A stretch of 36,524 nt of DNA from positions 1 to 36,524 of the forward strand of contig CALMGB010000423.1 in NCBI GenBank assembly GCA_937863535.1, given 5' to 3'. The position numbers and the translations under genes were made by a program. This document shows, one piece after another, positions 18,537 through 28,087 of this stretch. The notes below the pieces were generated by a model, which saw only the letters and a list, made by a program, of their open reading frames with translations, was not told the DNA's origin and did no database searches. Each line of letters starts with the position of its first letter. Within the stretch, counting starts at the first letter, position 1. Origin of the DNA: an uncultured Caulobacteraceae bacterium. Lineage in GTDB: Bacteria; Pseudomonadota; Alphaproteobacteria; Caulobacterales; Caulobacteraceae.

Positions 18537-20813
18537 ATGCGCTTTACAAGCGTGTTTGCGATGGCTTGTTTTGCTTCCACGTGTTCAGTGGCGTGCGCCT
18601 ACGCGCAGCAGGGCACCGCACCCAGCGACCAGGCTGGGACACCTCTCCAAACGCCGCAAACGACACAGCCGCCCGTCGGCGTCAGCTCCACACCCTCTCA
18701 GTCGACCCCGGCGGCGACCGCCCAGTCGCCTGGAACGACGTTGGACACGGTGATCGTCACGGCGAACCGCCGCGCTGAAAACCTCCAGAATGTTCCCGTG
18801 TCGGTGACTGCCGTATCGGGCGCGAACCTGGTGAACAGCGGTGTGACCAACATCCAGGACCTCACCGCCGTGGTGCCCGGCCTCGTCGTCCAGAACGGCG
18901 GCTTCGCAACTAACCACCTTCGCGGGGTCGGAAGTTCTACTGTTGGCCCAGGGCTCGAGAACGCCATCGCCCTCTATGTTGACGGGGTCTATTATGCGTC
19001 CGCGGCCACTAACCTGGTCGATTTCGTCGACGTGTCTCAGGTAGAAGTGCTGAAGGGACCGCAAGGCACGCTGTTCGGCCGCAATGCAACGGGCGGACTC
19101 ATTCAGGTCACGACAAAGAACCCTAGCCACGACCCGCATTTAGACGCCGATCTCAGCTACGGCAACTACGAGACCGGCAAGGGCGACCTCTACATAACAG
19201 GCGGCCTGACCGATAACCTGGCCGCTGACCTGACGGTTCAGGCCAGCGGCCAAGGTCAGGGATACGGCTACAACCACGCCAATGGAGACGACGTCTATAA
19301 GACCGACTCCCGGGTCGACACCCGGTCCAAATGGGTGCTCGATCTCACGCCGAAAACCAAAGTGACCACCATCTTCGACTATTCGCAAATCCGCTACGCC
19401 AACCCCGCCATCACGCTTGTTCCCGGAACGAACGTGCTGCCCTTCGTGGGTCCGACCTACAAGTATTCCAATCCGTGGGATACCGACACTGATGGACAGC
19501 CGCTCACGTTTAGCAAGACTGGTGGTGTGAGCACCAAGTTGGAGCAGGATCTAGGCTTCGCGCGTTTCAATAACATCGTCGCCTATCGAGAGTCGTATTT
19601 CTTCTCGACGTTCGACGTCGACGCCACGGCCACGCCGTTCGAGCGGACGTATTTGAAGGACCGGGAGCACACCTTCACAGAGGAGGCGCAGCTGCAGTCC
19701 GAGAAGCAGGATCGTATACAGTACACAGCCGGCATCTTCTATTTCAGCAATGACGGAAAGTACGCACCCGGCAGTCAGATCCAGTTCCCTGGGGCCTTTT
19801 CTCCAGTCGCGCCTCTCGATGCGCTCGGCACCGTCGGAGAGGAGGTTTCGACCTCCGTCGCAGGCTATTTTCAGGGAACGACGGAAATCCTCCCCGCCAC
19901 CAACCTGACCGTCGGCACCCGCTATACCTATGAGCGGCGGACCATCGCCGGTGCGACGACCGGCATCGTCGATGGCGACATACCCGTCACGACGCTGGCC
20001 TCGGCCAACAACGCCAAGGACTTCTACCGTCCGACGTTCAGGGTGGCGCTGGACCACCGGTTCTCGCCTGAAGTGCTCGCCTACGCTTCCGCCAACACGG
20101 GCTTCAAGAGCGGCGGTTTCAACACCCAGAACATCACCGATCCGGCGTTCGCTCCGGAGACGTTGAACGCATATGAAGCCGGGCTCAAGACCGATCTGCT
20201 GGACCGCCGCGTAAGACTGAACGGGTCCTTCTTCTACTATGACTACAACCACATCCAGGTGCTGTTCATCGAGAGTGGCGGCAGCACGGGGGTGATCAAT
20301 GGACCGCACGCCGTAAGCTACGGCACGGACTTCGACGCCGAGGCGCGGGTCACTAGAGACTTCACGTTGACGGGCGGCCTCGAATACGTCCACGATCGCT
20401 TCACGTCTGCGAACCCGGGTGTGCCGACCGGCGTGGAAGGCGGCGGCGTCCCGGCTTTCGAGGCCTCGGCGCAAGGCAATCGGCTTCCGGTCACGCCGGA
20501 CGCAGTGGTGGACCTGAAGGGCGACTATCGGTTCGACCTGCTCGGCGGAAACGCCAATGCCGATGTGACCTACCAGTACAACACGGGCTGGTTCGCCGAA
20601 CCCGACAACATCATCCACCAGCCTCCGTTCAGCCTACTCAATGCGTCGCTGCGGTGGAAGTCGCCGAACAGCACCTACACCGTCGCCCTGTTCGCAACGA
20701 ACCTGACCAACACCGTGGTCCAGGGCTTCGGCTCGACCCTTCCGACTGGCGAGGACTCCTACTCGCTTGCTCCGCCGAGGCTTTACGGCGTCACAGTCGG
20801 CTATCACTTCTGA
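18537..20813 (+). CDS. TonB-dependent outer membrane receptor
   Basis: Start ATG 18537 with ggggagg upstream; signal peptide MRFTSVFAMACFASTCSVACAYAQ; TonB box/plug LDTVIVTANRRAENLQNVPVSVTAVSG; VEVLKGPQGTLFGRNATGGLIQVTTKNP; C-terminal LAPPRLYGVTVGYHF. Confidence 0.95.
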   Translation: MRFTSVFAMACFASTCSVACAYAQQGTAPSDQAGTPLQTPQTTQPPVGVSSTPSQSTPAATAQSPGTTLDTVIVTANRRAENLQNVPVSVTAVSGANLVNSGVTNIQDLTAVVPGLVVQNGGFATNHLRGVGSSTVGPGLENAIALYVDGVYYASAATNLVDFVDVSQVEVLKGPQGTLFGRNATGGLIQVTTKNPSHDPHLDADLSYGNYETGKGDLYITGGLTDNLAADLTVQASGQGQGYGYNHANGDDVYKTDSRVDTRSKWVLDLTPKTKVTTIFDYSQIRYANPAITLVPGTNVLPFVGPTYKYSNPWDTDTDGQPLTFSKTGGVSTKLEQDLGFARFNNIVAYRESYFFSTFDVDATATPFERTYLKDREHTFTEEAQLQSEKQDRIQYTAGIFYFSNDGKYAPGSQIQFPGAFSPVAPLDALGTVGEEVSTSVAGYFQGTTEILPATNLTVGTRYTYERRTIAGATTGIVDGDIPVTTLASANNAKDFYRPTFRVALDHRFSPEVLAYASANTGFKSGGFNTQNITDPAFAPETLNAYEAGLKTDLLDRRVRLNGSFFYYDYNHIQVLFIESGGSTGVINGPHAVSYGTDFDAEARVTRDFTLTGGLEYVHDRFTSANPGVPTGVEGGGVPAFEASAQGNRLPVTPDAVVDLKGDYRFDLLGGNANADVTYQYNTGWFAEPDNIIHQPPFSLLNASLRWKSPNSTYTVALFATNLTNTVVQGFGSTLPTGEDSYSLAPPRLYGVTVGYHF

Positions 20814-21473
20814 TCAGCGCGTAAGAGCGCGCGGGACGAGTGACGCATACTGCACGCTGCTAGGCACGCGCCTGAAAGTAGGGGGGGCTGTGAGCTGAAG
20901 CGCGCGGCCGGGAGCAGGACGCTTCGAACCGTCTGATTTGCGCTCTGCGCTCCCTTTCCTCAGCCAGCAGCTACGGACCCGCCTGCTGCAGTGTCTAAAG
21001 GCACGGCATTGCAGCCCTTTGCCACGCGCCCGCGACGGCCGACGCCCCCGGGGAGAAGTGGCCAACTCACTTGGTGACTCTGCTTGACTTTGGAGGGCGC
21101 CGATGCCAAGAATCGAGCGGATGAACGCGCCTTTTCAAAAGCACGCTAGCGTCGCCGCTAACTCAGCGTTCGATTCTCAACTTGTTGTTTTTGGAGGTCC
21201 CGGTCGCCGCTCGAGGTCCCTGGCGTTCCCTGTCGCGGGCGCGGCCAGCGACCAGGATGGACCCAGCTGCAGCAAGGGGGAGACGGTCTCCCTTCTTAGA
21301 GGCCACCTTGTTCTGGGAGCTGTGGACGGCGCGCCGCGCCTGAGCCTCGCCCGGCAGGCCAATCGTATGGCCGGCGACGTTGACAAGCTCCGCGATCAGC
21401 TGGTCGCCAATCTCGTTCGCCTCGTCCATCCTTCTAGGCACAGGAACCGCCGACCCAACCACGGGAGATCTTG

Positions 21474-22748
21474 ATGACGACTGTGACTCACGACAAGGTC
21501 GAAAGACTTTCAACGATCCTGGACAAAGTTCGCACGCTGGGTCCCGTGCTGCGCGAGCGCGCGCTGGCCGCCGAGCGGGCGGGACGTCATTCGGAAGAGA
21601 CGATCGCCGACATCGACGCGACCGGCGCCTTCAACATCGGCAGTCCCGCGGAGTTTGGCGGCGACGAGCTCTCCGTCCGCCAGCAGCTCGACGTGATCAT
21701 CGAGATGGCCAAGTGGGACGGCTCCTGCGGCTGGACCACGTGGGTGGCGGCGTCGACGAACTGGTTGCCTGTAGGCCTGGGCGCCCGGGTGGTCGAAGAG
21801 GTCTACGGCCACTCGTGGGTCGGTCCAAGGGTTGCTGGCTCAAGTCATTTCCCCGCCTCCCGCGGGAAGGCCAAGCGGGTTCAGGGCGGCTGGATCATTT
21901 CCGGCGGCCCGTGGACCTTCGGGAGCGACTCGCTTTGGGCGCCCTATACCAACCTCGGGTGCATGGCGGACGATGGAGATGGCCGCTACCTTGTCGGCGC
22001 CCAGGTTCCCCGCGACGAGCTGCGGTTCATCGACGACTGGCAGGTCGCGGGCATGCGCGCCACCGGTAGCGTCTCTCTCACACTTCCGCAGGAGGAGCTG
22101 TTCGTTCCGGAACATCGCTGCGTCGATTTCCGCCACGTTGTGAGCATGACCCTGGACACAGGCTTAAGGGGTTCCCTCTGGAAAGTCCCGTCCCTCGGAT
22201 GGGCTTTCAGTCTTATGGGCGGCATGTCCATCGGCCTCGCGCAGGGGGCGCTGGACCGCTTCCTCGAGCGCTCGCAGGGTCGGCCCATCCGCGGCACCAC
22301 CTATAAGAACCAGCTGGAAGCGCCTCTGACACACCTCATGCTCGCCGAGGTGCACTCCAAGATCCAGTCCGCCACCCTGATGGCCCGCGCGAACGCCGAC
22401 GAGACCGATCGCCTGGGCGCCCTCGCCGCCGAAGGCACGCCGGCTGATCCCGAGTACATGAAGATATTTAGCGCCCGTGTGCTTGTTGAAACGGCTTACG
22501 CCGCCAGGTGGTGTGCCGAGGCTATCGAACTGCTCCAGCGAAACTCCGGATCGACCGCAATCATGGAAAGCGAGCCGATCCAGCGGGCTTGGCGCGACGC
22601 TCGCGTCATCACCTTGCACGGAGCGCTCAACCTGGAAGCCTTGTCTGAGAATTACGGGCGCCTCCTGGCCGGAATGGAAGCGCACAAGAATACGGGGATC
22701 ACCACGCTTGACCGCTTCGCGCCGACGGAGCTGAAGAAGGTCGCCTGA
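21474..22748 (+). CDS. Acyl-CoA dehydrogenase-fold flavin monooxygenase (HsaA-like oxygenase component)
   Basis: 424 aa; ERAGRHSEETIADIDATGAFNIGSPAEFGG, KWDGSCGWTTWVAASTNWLPVGL, GGWIISGGPWTFGSDSL, GMRATGSVSLTLPQEELFVP; class D two-component monooxygenase style. Confidence 0.82.
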   Translation: MTTVTHDKVERLSTILDKVRTLGPVLRERALAAERAGRHSEETIADIDATGAFNIGSPAEFGGDELSVRQQLDVIIEMAKWDGSCGWTTWVAASTNWLPVGLGARVVEEVYGHSWVGPRVAGSSHFPASRGKAKRVQGGWIISGGPWTFGSDSLWAPYTNLGCMADDGDGRYLVGAQVPRDELRFIDDWQVAGMRATGSVSLTLPQEELFVPEHRCVDFRHVVSMTLDTGLRGSLWKVPSLGWAFSLMGGMSIGLAQGALDRFLERSQGRPIRGTTYKNQLEAPLTHLMLAEVHSKIQSATLMARANADETDRLGALAAEGTPADPEYMKIFSARVLVETAYAARWCAEAIELLQRNSGSTAIMESEPIQRAWRDARVITLHGALNLEALSENYGRLLAGMEAHKNTGITTLDRFAPTELKKVA

Positions 22749-22901
22749 TAAGGCGCTCGCCGATGGATGTGACCGCGGCGGCTTTAAGAGTCTGCGGAGA
22801 AGTCGGCTACACGGGAGCGTGGCCGTACGAATAGGGTATCAAAGCAAAAGAAAAGCCGTCCCGAGCAAGGCATGGCTGGTATTTCCAGGAGGAACACTGC
22901 A

Positions 22902-23438
22902 GTGGTTGAGAACGATAAGGCTGAAATAATCGAGGTCCTAAATCTCTACGGGTTCGCACTGGACGCCAAGCAATGGGATCTGTTTGATCTCATCTTCACG
23001 CAAGACGTGACGGCGGAGTTCGGACCAGCCAGTGCGCTCTGGACCGATCTCGACACGTTTAAGCGCGCCTTCGCAGCGTTCCACGACACCTTGGACAACC
23101 AGCAGCATCAAATGATGGGCCAGCTGGTCGAGGTGGAAGGCGACACCGCCTACGCCTTCAGCTACGGAAATTGGCTTCTCGTCCGCAACGCCACGCAGGG
23201 CGGCCACCAGTGGATTGGGACGGGCTGGTACGACGACCTTCTGGTTCGCACCAACCACGGGTGGCGCATCAAGAAGCGCGTGTGCAAGTTGATGTCATGG
23301 GCCGGCAACCCCGCGGTCCCCGAGCCGAGCATCGGTCAGGCTCCTGACATGAAGACAAACGTGCTGCGCCTGTTCTGCGAGGAGGGGAAGGTGGGATACT
23401 TCAACGCTGTCAAGGCGAGGCAGGCTCGAGGCCACTGA
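22902..23438 (+). CDS. SnoaL-like / NTF2-like fold protein
   Basis: GTG 22902 preceded by AGGAGG (22887-22892); DKAEIIEVLNLYGFALDAKQWDLFDLIFTQDVTAEFGP... and GWYDDLLVRTNHGWRIKKRVCKLMSWAGN typical SnoaL_4. The ORF track also offers ATG 22872. Confidence 0.83.
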   Translation: MVENDKAEIIEVLNLYGFALDAKQWDLFDLIFTQDVTAEFGPASALWTDLDTFKRAFAAFHDTLDNQQHQMMGQLVEVEGDTAYAFSYGNWLLVRNATQGGHQWIGTGWYDDLLVRTNHGWRIKKRVCKLMSWAGNPAVPEPSIGQAPDMKTNVLRLFCEEGKVGYFNAVKARQARGH

Positions 23439-23542
23439 AAGGCTTTAGCTGTGCGGCTAGGGCCGACGGTAAGACCATGGCAGGCGAACCTTTCTAGCGT
23501 CGCTCGCGGGCGATCGCCTTCGGTAATCGACAAGGAACAGAG

Positions 23543-25282
23543 ATGATCCAGGCAGAGAAGGTCTTTGTCGCGAACAACGCCTATACCGGTGGTCCCGAGC
23601 ACGGGATTTCCGCGGCCTTCAATCCTGGCGTCCAGACCTTGCCTGCGGGGCGCCAGCTCGGTCCCATGTTCCGCCCCCTGCCTGTTGACATCGTGTTCGA
23701 GAAGGATGTGGCCGTCGTCCTACGCGACCAGGTGACGATCTACGTCGATATCCTGCGTCCCGCGACCACCGAGCGAGCGCCTGTCCTGGTCGCCTGGAGC
23801 CCCTACGGCAAGAGCCAGGGCAGCTCTCCCGGCGCCCTCGGTTTGTTCGCCATGCTGGGCATGAAGCCCGGTCGCCTGTCGGGGCTGGAGAAGTTCGAGG
23901 GGCCCGATCCCGCCTACTGGTGCGCGCACGGCTACGCGGTCTGCAACCCCGATCCCCGTGGTGTTGCCTATTCTGACGGCGACAGTGTCATGTTCGATCG
24001 CCAGGAAGGCCAGGACTGCCACGATCTGATTGAGTGGCTGGCCGTCCAGGACTGGTGCACCGGCAAAGTCGGGATGAGCGGCACCTCCTACCTCGCCAAC
24101 GCGCAGTGGTTCACTGCCGCCGAACAGCCCCCTCATCTGGCCGCGATCAACCCGGAAGAGGGATTGAGCGACATCTACCGCGACCTGGTCATGCGCGGTG
24201 GCATGCCCGATCTCGGCTTCGCTGAGCGGCTTCGGCGATCCTATGCCGGCAAAAACAAGCGGGAGGACAACGCCATGGAGGCGGAACGATACCCCCTGAT
24301 GAACGCGCTGTGGGAAAACAAGATACCGGCCTTCGAAAAGATTACCGTCCCGGCCTACGTCGTCGCAAGCTACTCAAACACGCTGCACACGGTCGGCACC
24401 TTCCGCGCTTGGCGCAGGATGGCCTCGTCGCAGAAGTGGCTGCGGATCCACAACGCCCAGGAATGGCCGGACTACTATGACGACGCTAACATTGAAGACC
24501 TCCGGCGCTTTTTCGACCGTTACCTGAAGGAGGAAGACAATGGCTGGGAGACGACGCCGCGAGTCCGGTACGCACTTCACGACTTCAAGGGCGGTGATCG
24601 GCTAAATCTGCCCGCAGAGGCCTTTCCTCCCGAGACAGTCGCCTACACCAGGTATTATCTCGACGGCGCCTCGCGAGCCTTGACCCTGCAACCGCCTGCC
24701 AATTCGCTAGCGGCGGAGTACAGCGCCGAAGCCGACCCGGCGCTGGCATCATTCAGCGTCCGTTTCGACCGGGAGACCACCATGGTCGGCTATCCCAAGG
24801 TTTGCCTTTGGGTAGAAGCGCGGGGGTCAGATGATATGGACCTCTTCTTCCTGATCCAGAAGTTGGACGCCCAGGGGAGCGCGTTGCAACATTTCACCGT
24901 GCCTAACCAAGGCCCCAGGATGCAGGACCTCACCGAGCGCGGTGCCTCTATCCTACGCTACAAAGGGTCGAACGGGCGGTTGCGGGCTTCAGCCCGGAGG
25001 CTGGATGAGATGCTGACGACCGATGCGGTCCCGGCCCACAGCTTCGACCAGGTTGAAAAGCTCGCGGTTGGCGAGGTGGTGAAGATTGAAGTCGATCTGT
25101 CTCCGATCGGCCTGATTTTTCACCCCGGCGAGCAGCTTCGGTTAGTCGTTAGCGGCCGCAACCTGCTCGGACCGATGATGCCGATGGTGGATGACTATAC
25201 GCCTGCCAATACGGGCCAGCACGTCATTCACACAGGTGCAGGGCGCAGCTCGTATCTTCAGCTTCCCGTGGCGGTCGCTTAG
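23543..25282 (+). CDS. CocE/NonD family hydrolase
   Basis: 579 aa; YAVCNPDPRGVAYSDGD, WCTGKVGMSGTSYLANAQWFTAAEQPPHLAAINPEEGLSDIYRDLVMRGGM, C-terminal jelly-roll SFSVRFDRETTMVGYPKVCLWVEARGSDDMDLFFLIQKLD. Confidence 0.93.
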   Translation: MIQAEKVFVANNAYTGGPEHGISAAFNPGVQTLPAGRQLGPMFRPLPVDIVFEKDVAVVLRDQVTIYVDILRPATTERAPVLVAWSPYGKSQGSSPGALGLFAMLGMKPGRLSGLEKFEGPDPAYWCAHGYAVCNPDPRGVAYSDGDSVMFDRQEGQDCHDLIEWLAVQDWCTGKVGMSGTSYLANAQWFTAAEQPPHLAAINPEEGLSDIYRDLVMRGGMPDLGFAERLRRSYAGKNKREDNAMEAERYPLMNALWENKIPAFEKITVPAYVVASYSNTLHTVGTFRAWRRMASSQKWLRIHNAQEWPDYYDDANIEDLRRFFDRYLKEEDNGWETTPRVRYALHDFKGGDRLNLPAEAFPPETVAYTRYYLDGASRALTLQPPANSLAAEYSAEADPALASFSVRFDRETTMVGYPKVCLWVEARGSDDMDLFFLIQKLDAQGSALQHFTVPNQGPRMQDLTERGASILRYKGSNGRLRASARRLDEMLTTDAVPAHSFDQVEKLAVGEVVKIEVDLSPIGLIFHPGEQLRLVVSGRNLLGPMMPMVDDYTPANTGQHVIHTGAGRSSYLQLPVAVA

Positions 25283-25318
25283 GGCGAGGTTTGCGCTAAG
25301 AGCAAGGAAAGTCTTTAA

Positions 25319-25987
25319 GTGAGCGATATGGACACCGAGGTTTCAGTCCGCATATCGGGCGAGACAGATGACAGAAGTATCGACCGATACGAGCTGACCT
25401 CCGCGCGACGAGCACTACGCCTGCTCAAAGGCAACCTTGGCCCCGACCGGCTCCACGAGCTTGTAAGCAAGCAGGTCGCTGAGGGAAACGCTTTCTTCCG
25501 TGACCACGTCAAGCGCTCTGCCGGCCAGAAGACGACCGGTACAGTCACGATAGAAGCCACTGGCATCACCCCAACCGATTTCGCCGCTTGGATGTCTCGC
25601 GCCTTCGCGAGACCAGACGTTCTCATCGGCGCGCACCCCGAGCACTACCTGGCTGCAGCGGGCGATCCGCGGGGTCCCCACATCGTTGAGACGCTCGACG
25701 ACTATGTTGTCGGTTTCTACATCGGCGCTTGGGACGAAAGCGAAGTTCCCCCCGGGGATGGCGATGCTGCCAACAGACGTCACTCGCTCTTGAAGCTTGA
25801 CGATGACGGAACCGCATTCGGCTCCGTGTCTACAGCTTTTTTTGAAAATCCCCACGGCATGTCGGCAGAACTATCGGTCGCCTTGCCTTCGACGAGCGCG
25901 CCCAGCGCTGTTGACCAGCACCTGCAACACTTTGCGGTCGAGTTTCGCAATTGGATGCTTCTCGCTGCAGCTGAAATACGCAAATGA
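25319..25987 (+). CDS. Hypothetical protein (222 aa), no recognised family
   Basis: Open frame just downstream of the CocE-like gene on the same strand; no motif recognised. Confidence 0.6.
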   Translation: MSDMDTEVSVRISGETDDRSIDRYELTSARRALRLLKGNLGPDRLHELVSKQVAEGNAFFRDHVKRSAGQKTTGTVTIEATGITPTDFAAWMSRAFARPDVLIGAHPEHYLAAAGDPRGPHIVETLDDYVVGFYIGAWDESEVPPGDGDAANRRHSLLKLDDDGTAFGSVSTAFFENPHGMSAELSVALPSTSAPSAVDQHLQHFAVEFRNWMLLAAAEIRK

Positions 25988-26273
25988 ACGTGAACATGAG
26001 ATTGTAGCTTAATAACGGGTGTGCGTACATTGCACTCGTCTCCATGTCGCTTCTCCCCACTTGAGCCTCTCTGACAGGCTCGCTGGTCGTTGCTTTCTGC
26101 GCGACAAGATGTACGTGATGGTTTCCCCCGCGCTGGACCGCCTAGTGGCCACGGCGAACGGCAGTCGCCGCGGTCGTTTGCGCCGTCGGCGACGACACCC
26201 AGCCATGGATCGTCGAAGACGGCAGCGCCGCTTCGCGTTCGATCCCGACCCGGTGCTCAGGCTGTCCATGGTA

Positions 26274-26298
26274 GGGCGATTATCCCGGACTTGACTGG
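26274..26298. repeat. Left terminal inverted repeat of the IS1595-like element
   Basis: 25/25 identical to the reverse complement of 28063-28087. Confidence 0.92.
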
Positions 26299-26339
26299 AT
26301 CAAGCCGGTGAGGCAAGGGGGATGAGACAGGCCGGCGCT

Positions 26340-27125
26340 CTACTCTTCGCTTTCGTAGTCGGGACGACCCTCTATAGCGACAAAATGCCGTTTGCTGGGG
26401 TCATACCTGCGACAGAACGTTGTGGCGTGCCCGGCGTGGGACTTTCCCGCATAGGTCACGTAGCCCATGACGTACAGGTTCAGTTCCGGCCGCCCTTCGA
26501 AGTCGTCCGGGACACTTGTATCTATAGGCCACTCAGTCGTGTGCCCCGAATCAAAGGTCCTTTTTCTTATGGCCATCCTAGAACCGTAAGCAAAATCACC
26601 ATACGGCCTGACCATTGGAAGAGTTCCTTCAATTCAAAGGACGCAACAGCAACCCTCGTCGACTTTGGCAGTCGAACGACCATTATTAATAAGCCATACG
26701 TGACCCTCAATAATCTCCCCCGGAAAGAAGGCGGGAGTTTTACTCCTTTCTCCCCTAGGCCAAATAGCGACACTTACGACAGAAAGCGTCGGAGGATGAG
26801 CGGCGTTAAACTCTTCTCTGGCCAGATCAATAGTGGCCTGAGTCAGTCGCGCTTGACGACCAGTGACCACGACAAGCGCCCAAGTCAAGCCAGCAACAGC
26901 AACGGTAGCCAAAGCAGAAATCGCTCCCGCGTGATCGTCGGTCGCGTCAAGGAGCCACTCAGTGACCGACTCCGAGACTACATAGTACTGGCCGGTCTCT
27001 GGTCTCTTCTTATATACCTCTGGTCTGTATGGCGAGAAACCTATGTCATAGGTAATGGCGGCTATCAGGAGGGTGAGGAGTACAAGTAATGCGGCACTTC
27101 CCCACCACTTCTTCACCGCCCTCAT
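26340..27125 (-). pseudogene. IS passenger gene: predicted membrane protein interrupted by one in-frame TGA (26634-26636)
   Basis: ORFs 26634-27125 and 26340-26615 are in the same frame: ...LINNGRSTAKVDEGCCCVL[TGA]IEGTLPMVRPYGDFAYGSRM...; two N-terminal hydrophobic segments (ALLVLLTLLIAAITYDI; AISALATVAVAGLTWALVVV). ATG overlaps the transposase stop (ATGA). Confidence 0.75.
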
Positions 27126-28015
27126 AACGCGCTAACCGCCGCTCCAAAGATGTCGTCATTCAAGCCGTTGTTATAGCGGAACTCGAACTCGGCCACGTAC
27201 AGCGGCAGATACTTGGCGGAGACCTTGTGGAATGTGTCGACCATGCCGCGCTTAAGGATCGACCAGAAGCCCTCAATCGTGTTCGTGTGGATCGCGCCCA
27301 CGACGTACTGGCCCTTGGAGTGGTCCACAGTGCCGTGGCCATAAGTGCGGGCCAGCTCGGTATAGCCGCGATGCTGGTCCGTGCAGATCAGGCTCACCCG
27401 GTCGGACACGCTCTCGCGGACGAAGGCTTGAAGCGTGGAGGCCTTGGCGTTGTCCACGACGCGGGCGACCAGATTGCCCTTACGGCTCACCGCGCCAACC
27501 ACGATTTCCTTAGCGGAGCCGCCACGGACGCCGACCTTCTTATCCCAATGCCGATTGTGGTCGCGGCCACCGATGTAGGTCTCATCGACCTCCACGATAC
27601 CCATAAGGCGGGTGAAGCTTTCGTCCGCCAGACCGGCGCGGACCCGGTGGCACATGTAGTGGGCGGTCTTGTAGGAGCCGAACCCCATGACGCGCTGGAC
27701 CTGAAGGGCGCTGATGCCCTTCTTGCTGGTCAGCATCATGTGGATGACCCGAAACCATTCCCGCAAGTCCTTGTTCGTGTTCTCGAAAATGGTTCCGGTG
27801 ATCTCAGAGAAGCGATAGCCGCTGTTCGGCGTGCATGTGTAGCATTGCCACTTGAACGCCATCGTGGTCATGGCCGACACCTTTTCGCTCGCTCCGCAAC
27901 GCGGGCAGCGCACGCCATCGGGCCAGCGATGCGAGACCAAGTAGGCCGAGCACGCATCCTCGTTCGGGAAAAGCGCCTCGAACTGCGGGATTGTCATTTG
28001 CTGAATGCGGGCCAC
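27122..28015 (-). CDS. IS1595-family transposase (ISXO2-like DDE)
   Basis: 297 aa; zinc ribbon CPRCGASEKVSAMTTMAFKWQCYTC, VDETYIGGRDHNRHWDKK, TDQHRGYTELARTYGHGTVDHSKGQYV, HTNTIEGFWSILKRGMVDTFHKVSAKYLPLYVAEFEFRYNN. Confidence 0.95.
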   Translation of the reverse strand: MARIQQMTIPQFEALFPNEDACSAYLVSHRWPDGVRCPRCGASEKVSAMTTMAFKWQCYTCTPNSGYRFSEITGTIFENTNKDLREWFRVIHMMLTSKKGISALQVQRVMGFGSYKTAHYMCHRVRAGLADESFTRLMGIVEVDETYIGGRDHNRHWDKKVGVRGGSAKEIVVGAVSRKGNLVARVVDNAKASTLQAFVRESVSDRVSLICTDQHRGYTELARTYGHGTVDHSKGQYVVGAIHTNTIEGFWSILKRGMVDTFHKVSAKYLPLYVAEFEFRYNNGLNDDIFGAAVSAL

Positions 28016-28062
28016 GGCCGGAACTCCCTAGCGACAGGAGCAACCTATGCCATCTGAACCTA

Positions 28063-28087
28063 CCAGTCAAGTCCGGGATAATCGCCC
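28063..28087. repeat. Right terminal inverted repeat of the IS1595-like element
   Basis: 25/25 identical to the reverse complement of 26274-26298. Confidence 0.92.

Larger units (their letters stand above)
26274..28087 (-). mobile_element. Complete IS1595-family-like insertion sequence (1,814 bp) with passenger gene
   Basis: Perfect 25-bp terminal inverted repeats: gggcgattatcccggacttgactgg (26274-26298) and ccagtcaagtccgggataatcgccc (28063-28087), enclosing an ISXO2-like transposase and a passenger ORF. Confidence 0.9.

Noticed and set aside
19551-20618. 355-aa minus-strand ORF
   Set aside because: Antisense to the TonB-dependent receptor; composition typical of a shadow ORF.
21103-21474. 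ORFs on both strands between the TonB receptor and the HsaA-like gene
   Set aside because: Neither strand shows a recognisable family; overlapping antisense reading makes coding status undecidable by eye.
26019-26294. Short Arg-rich ORFs just left of the IS
   Set aside because: Composition-driven frames on both strands without motifs; no support for a gene.
26634-26636. TGA in the passenger gene as a selenocysteine codon
   Set aside because: No SECIS-like hairpin evident right after it and no selenoprotein family context; nonsense mutation is simpler.
27227-28057. 276-aa plus-strand ORF inside the IS
   Set aside because: Antisense to the IS1595-type transposase.
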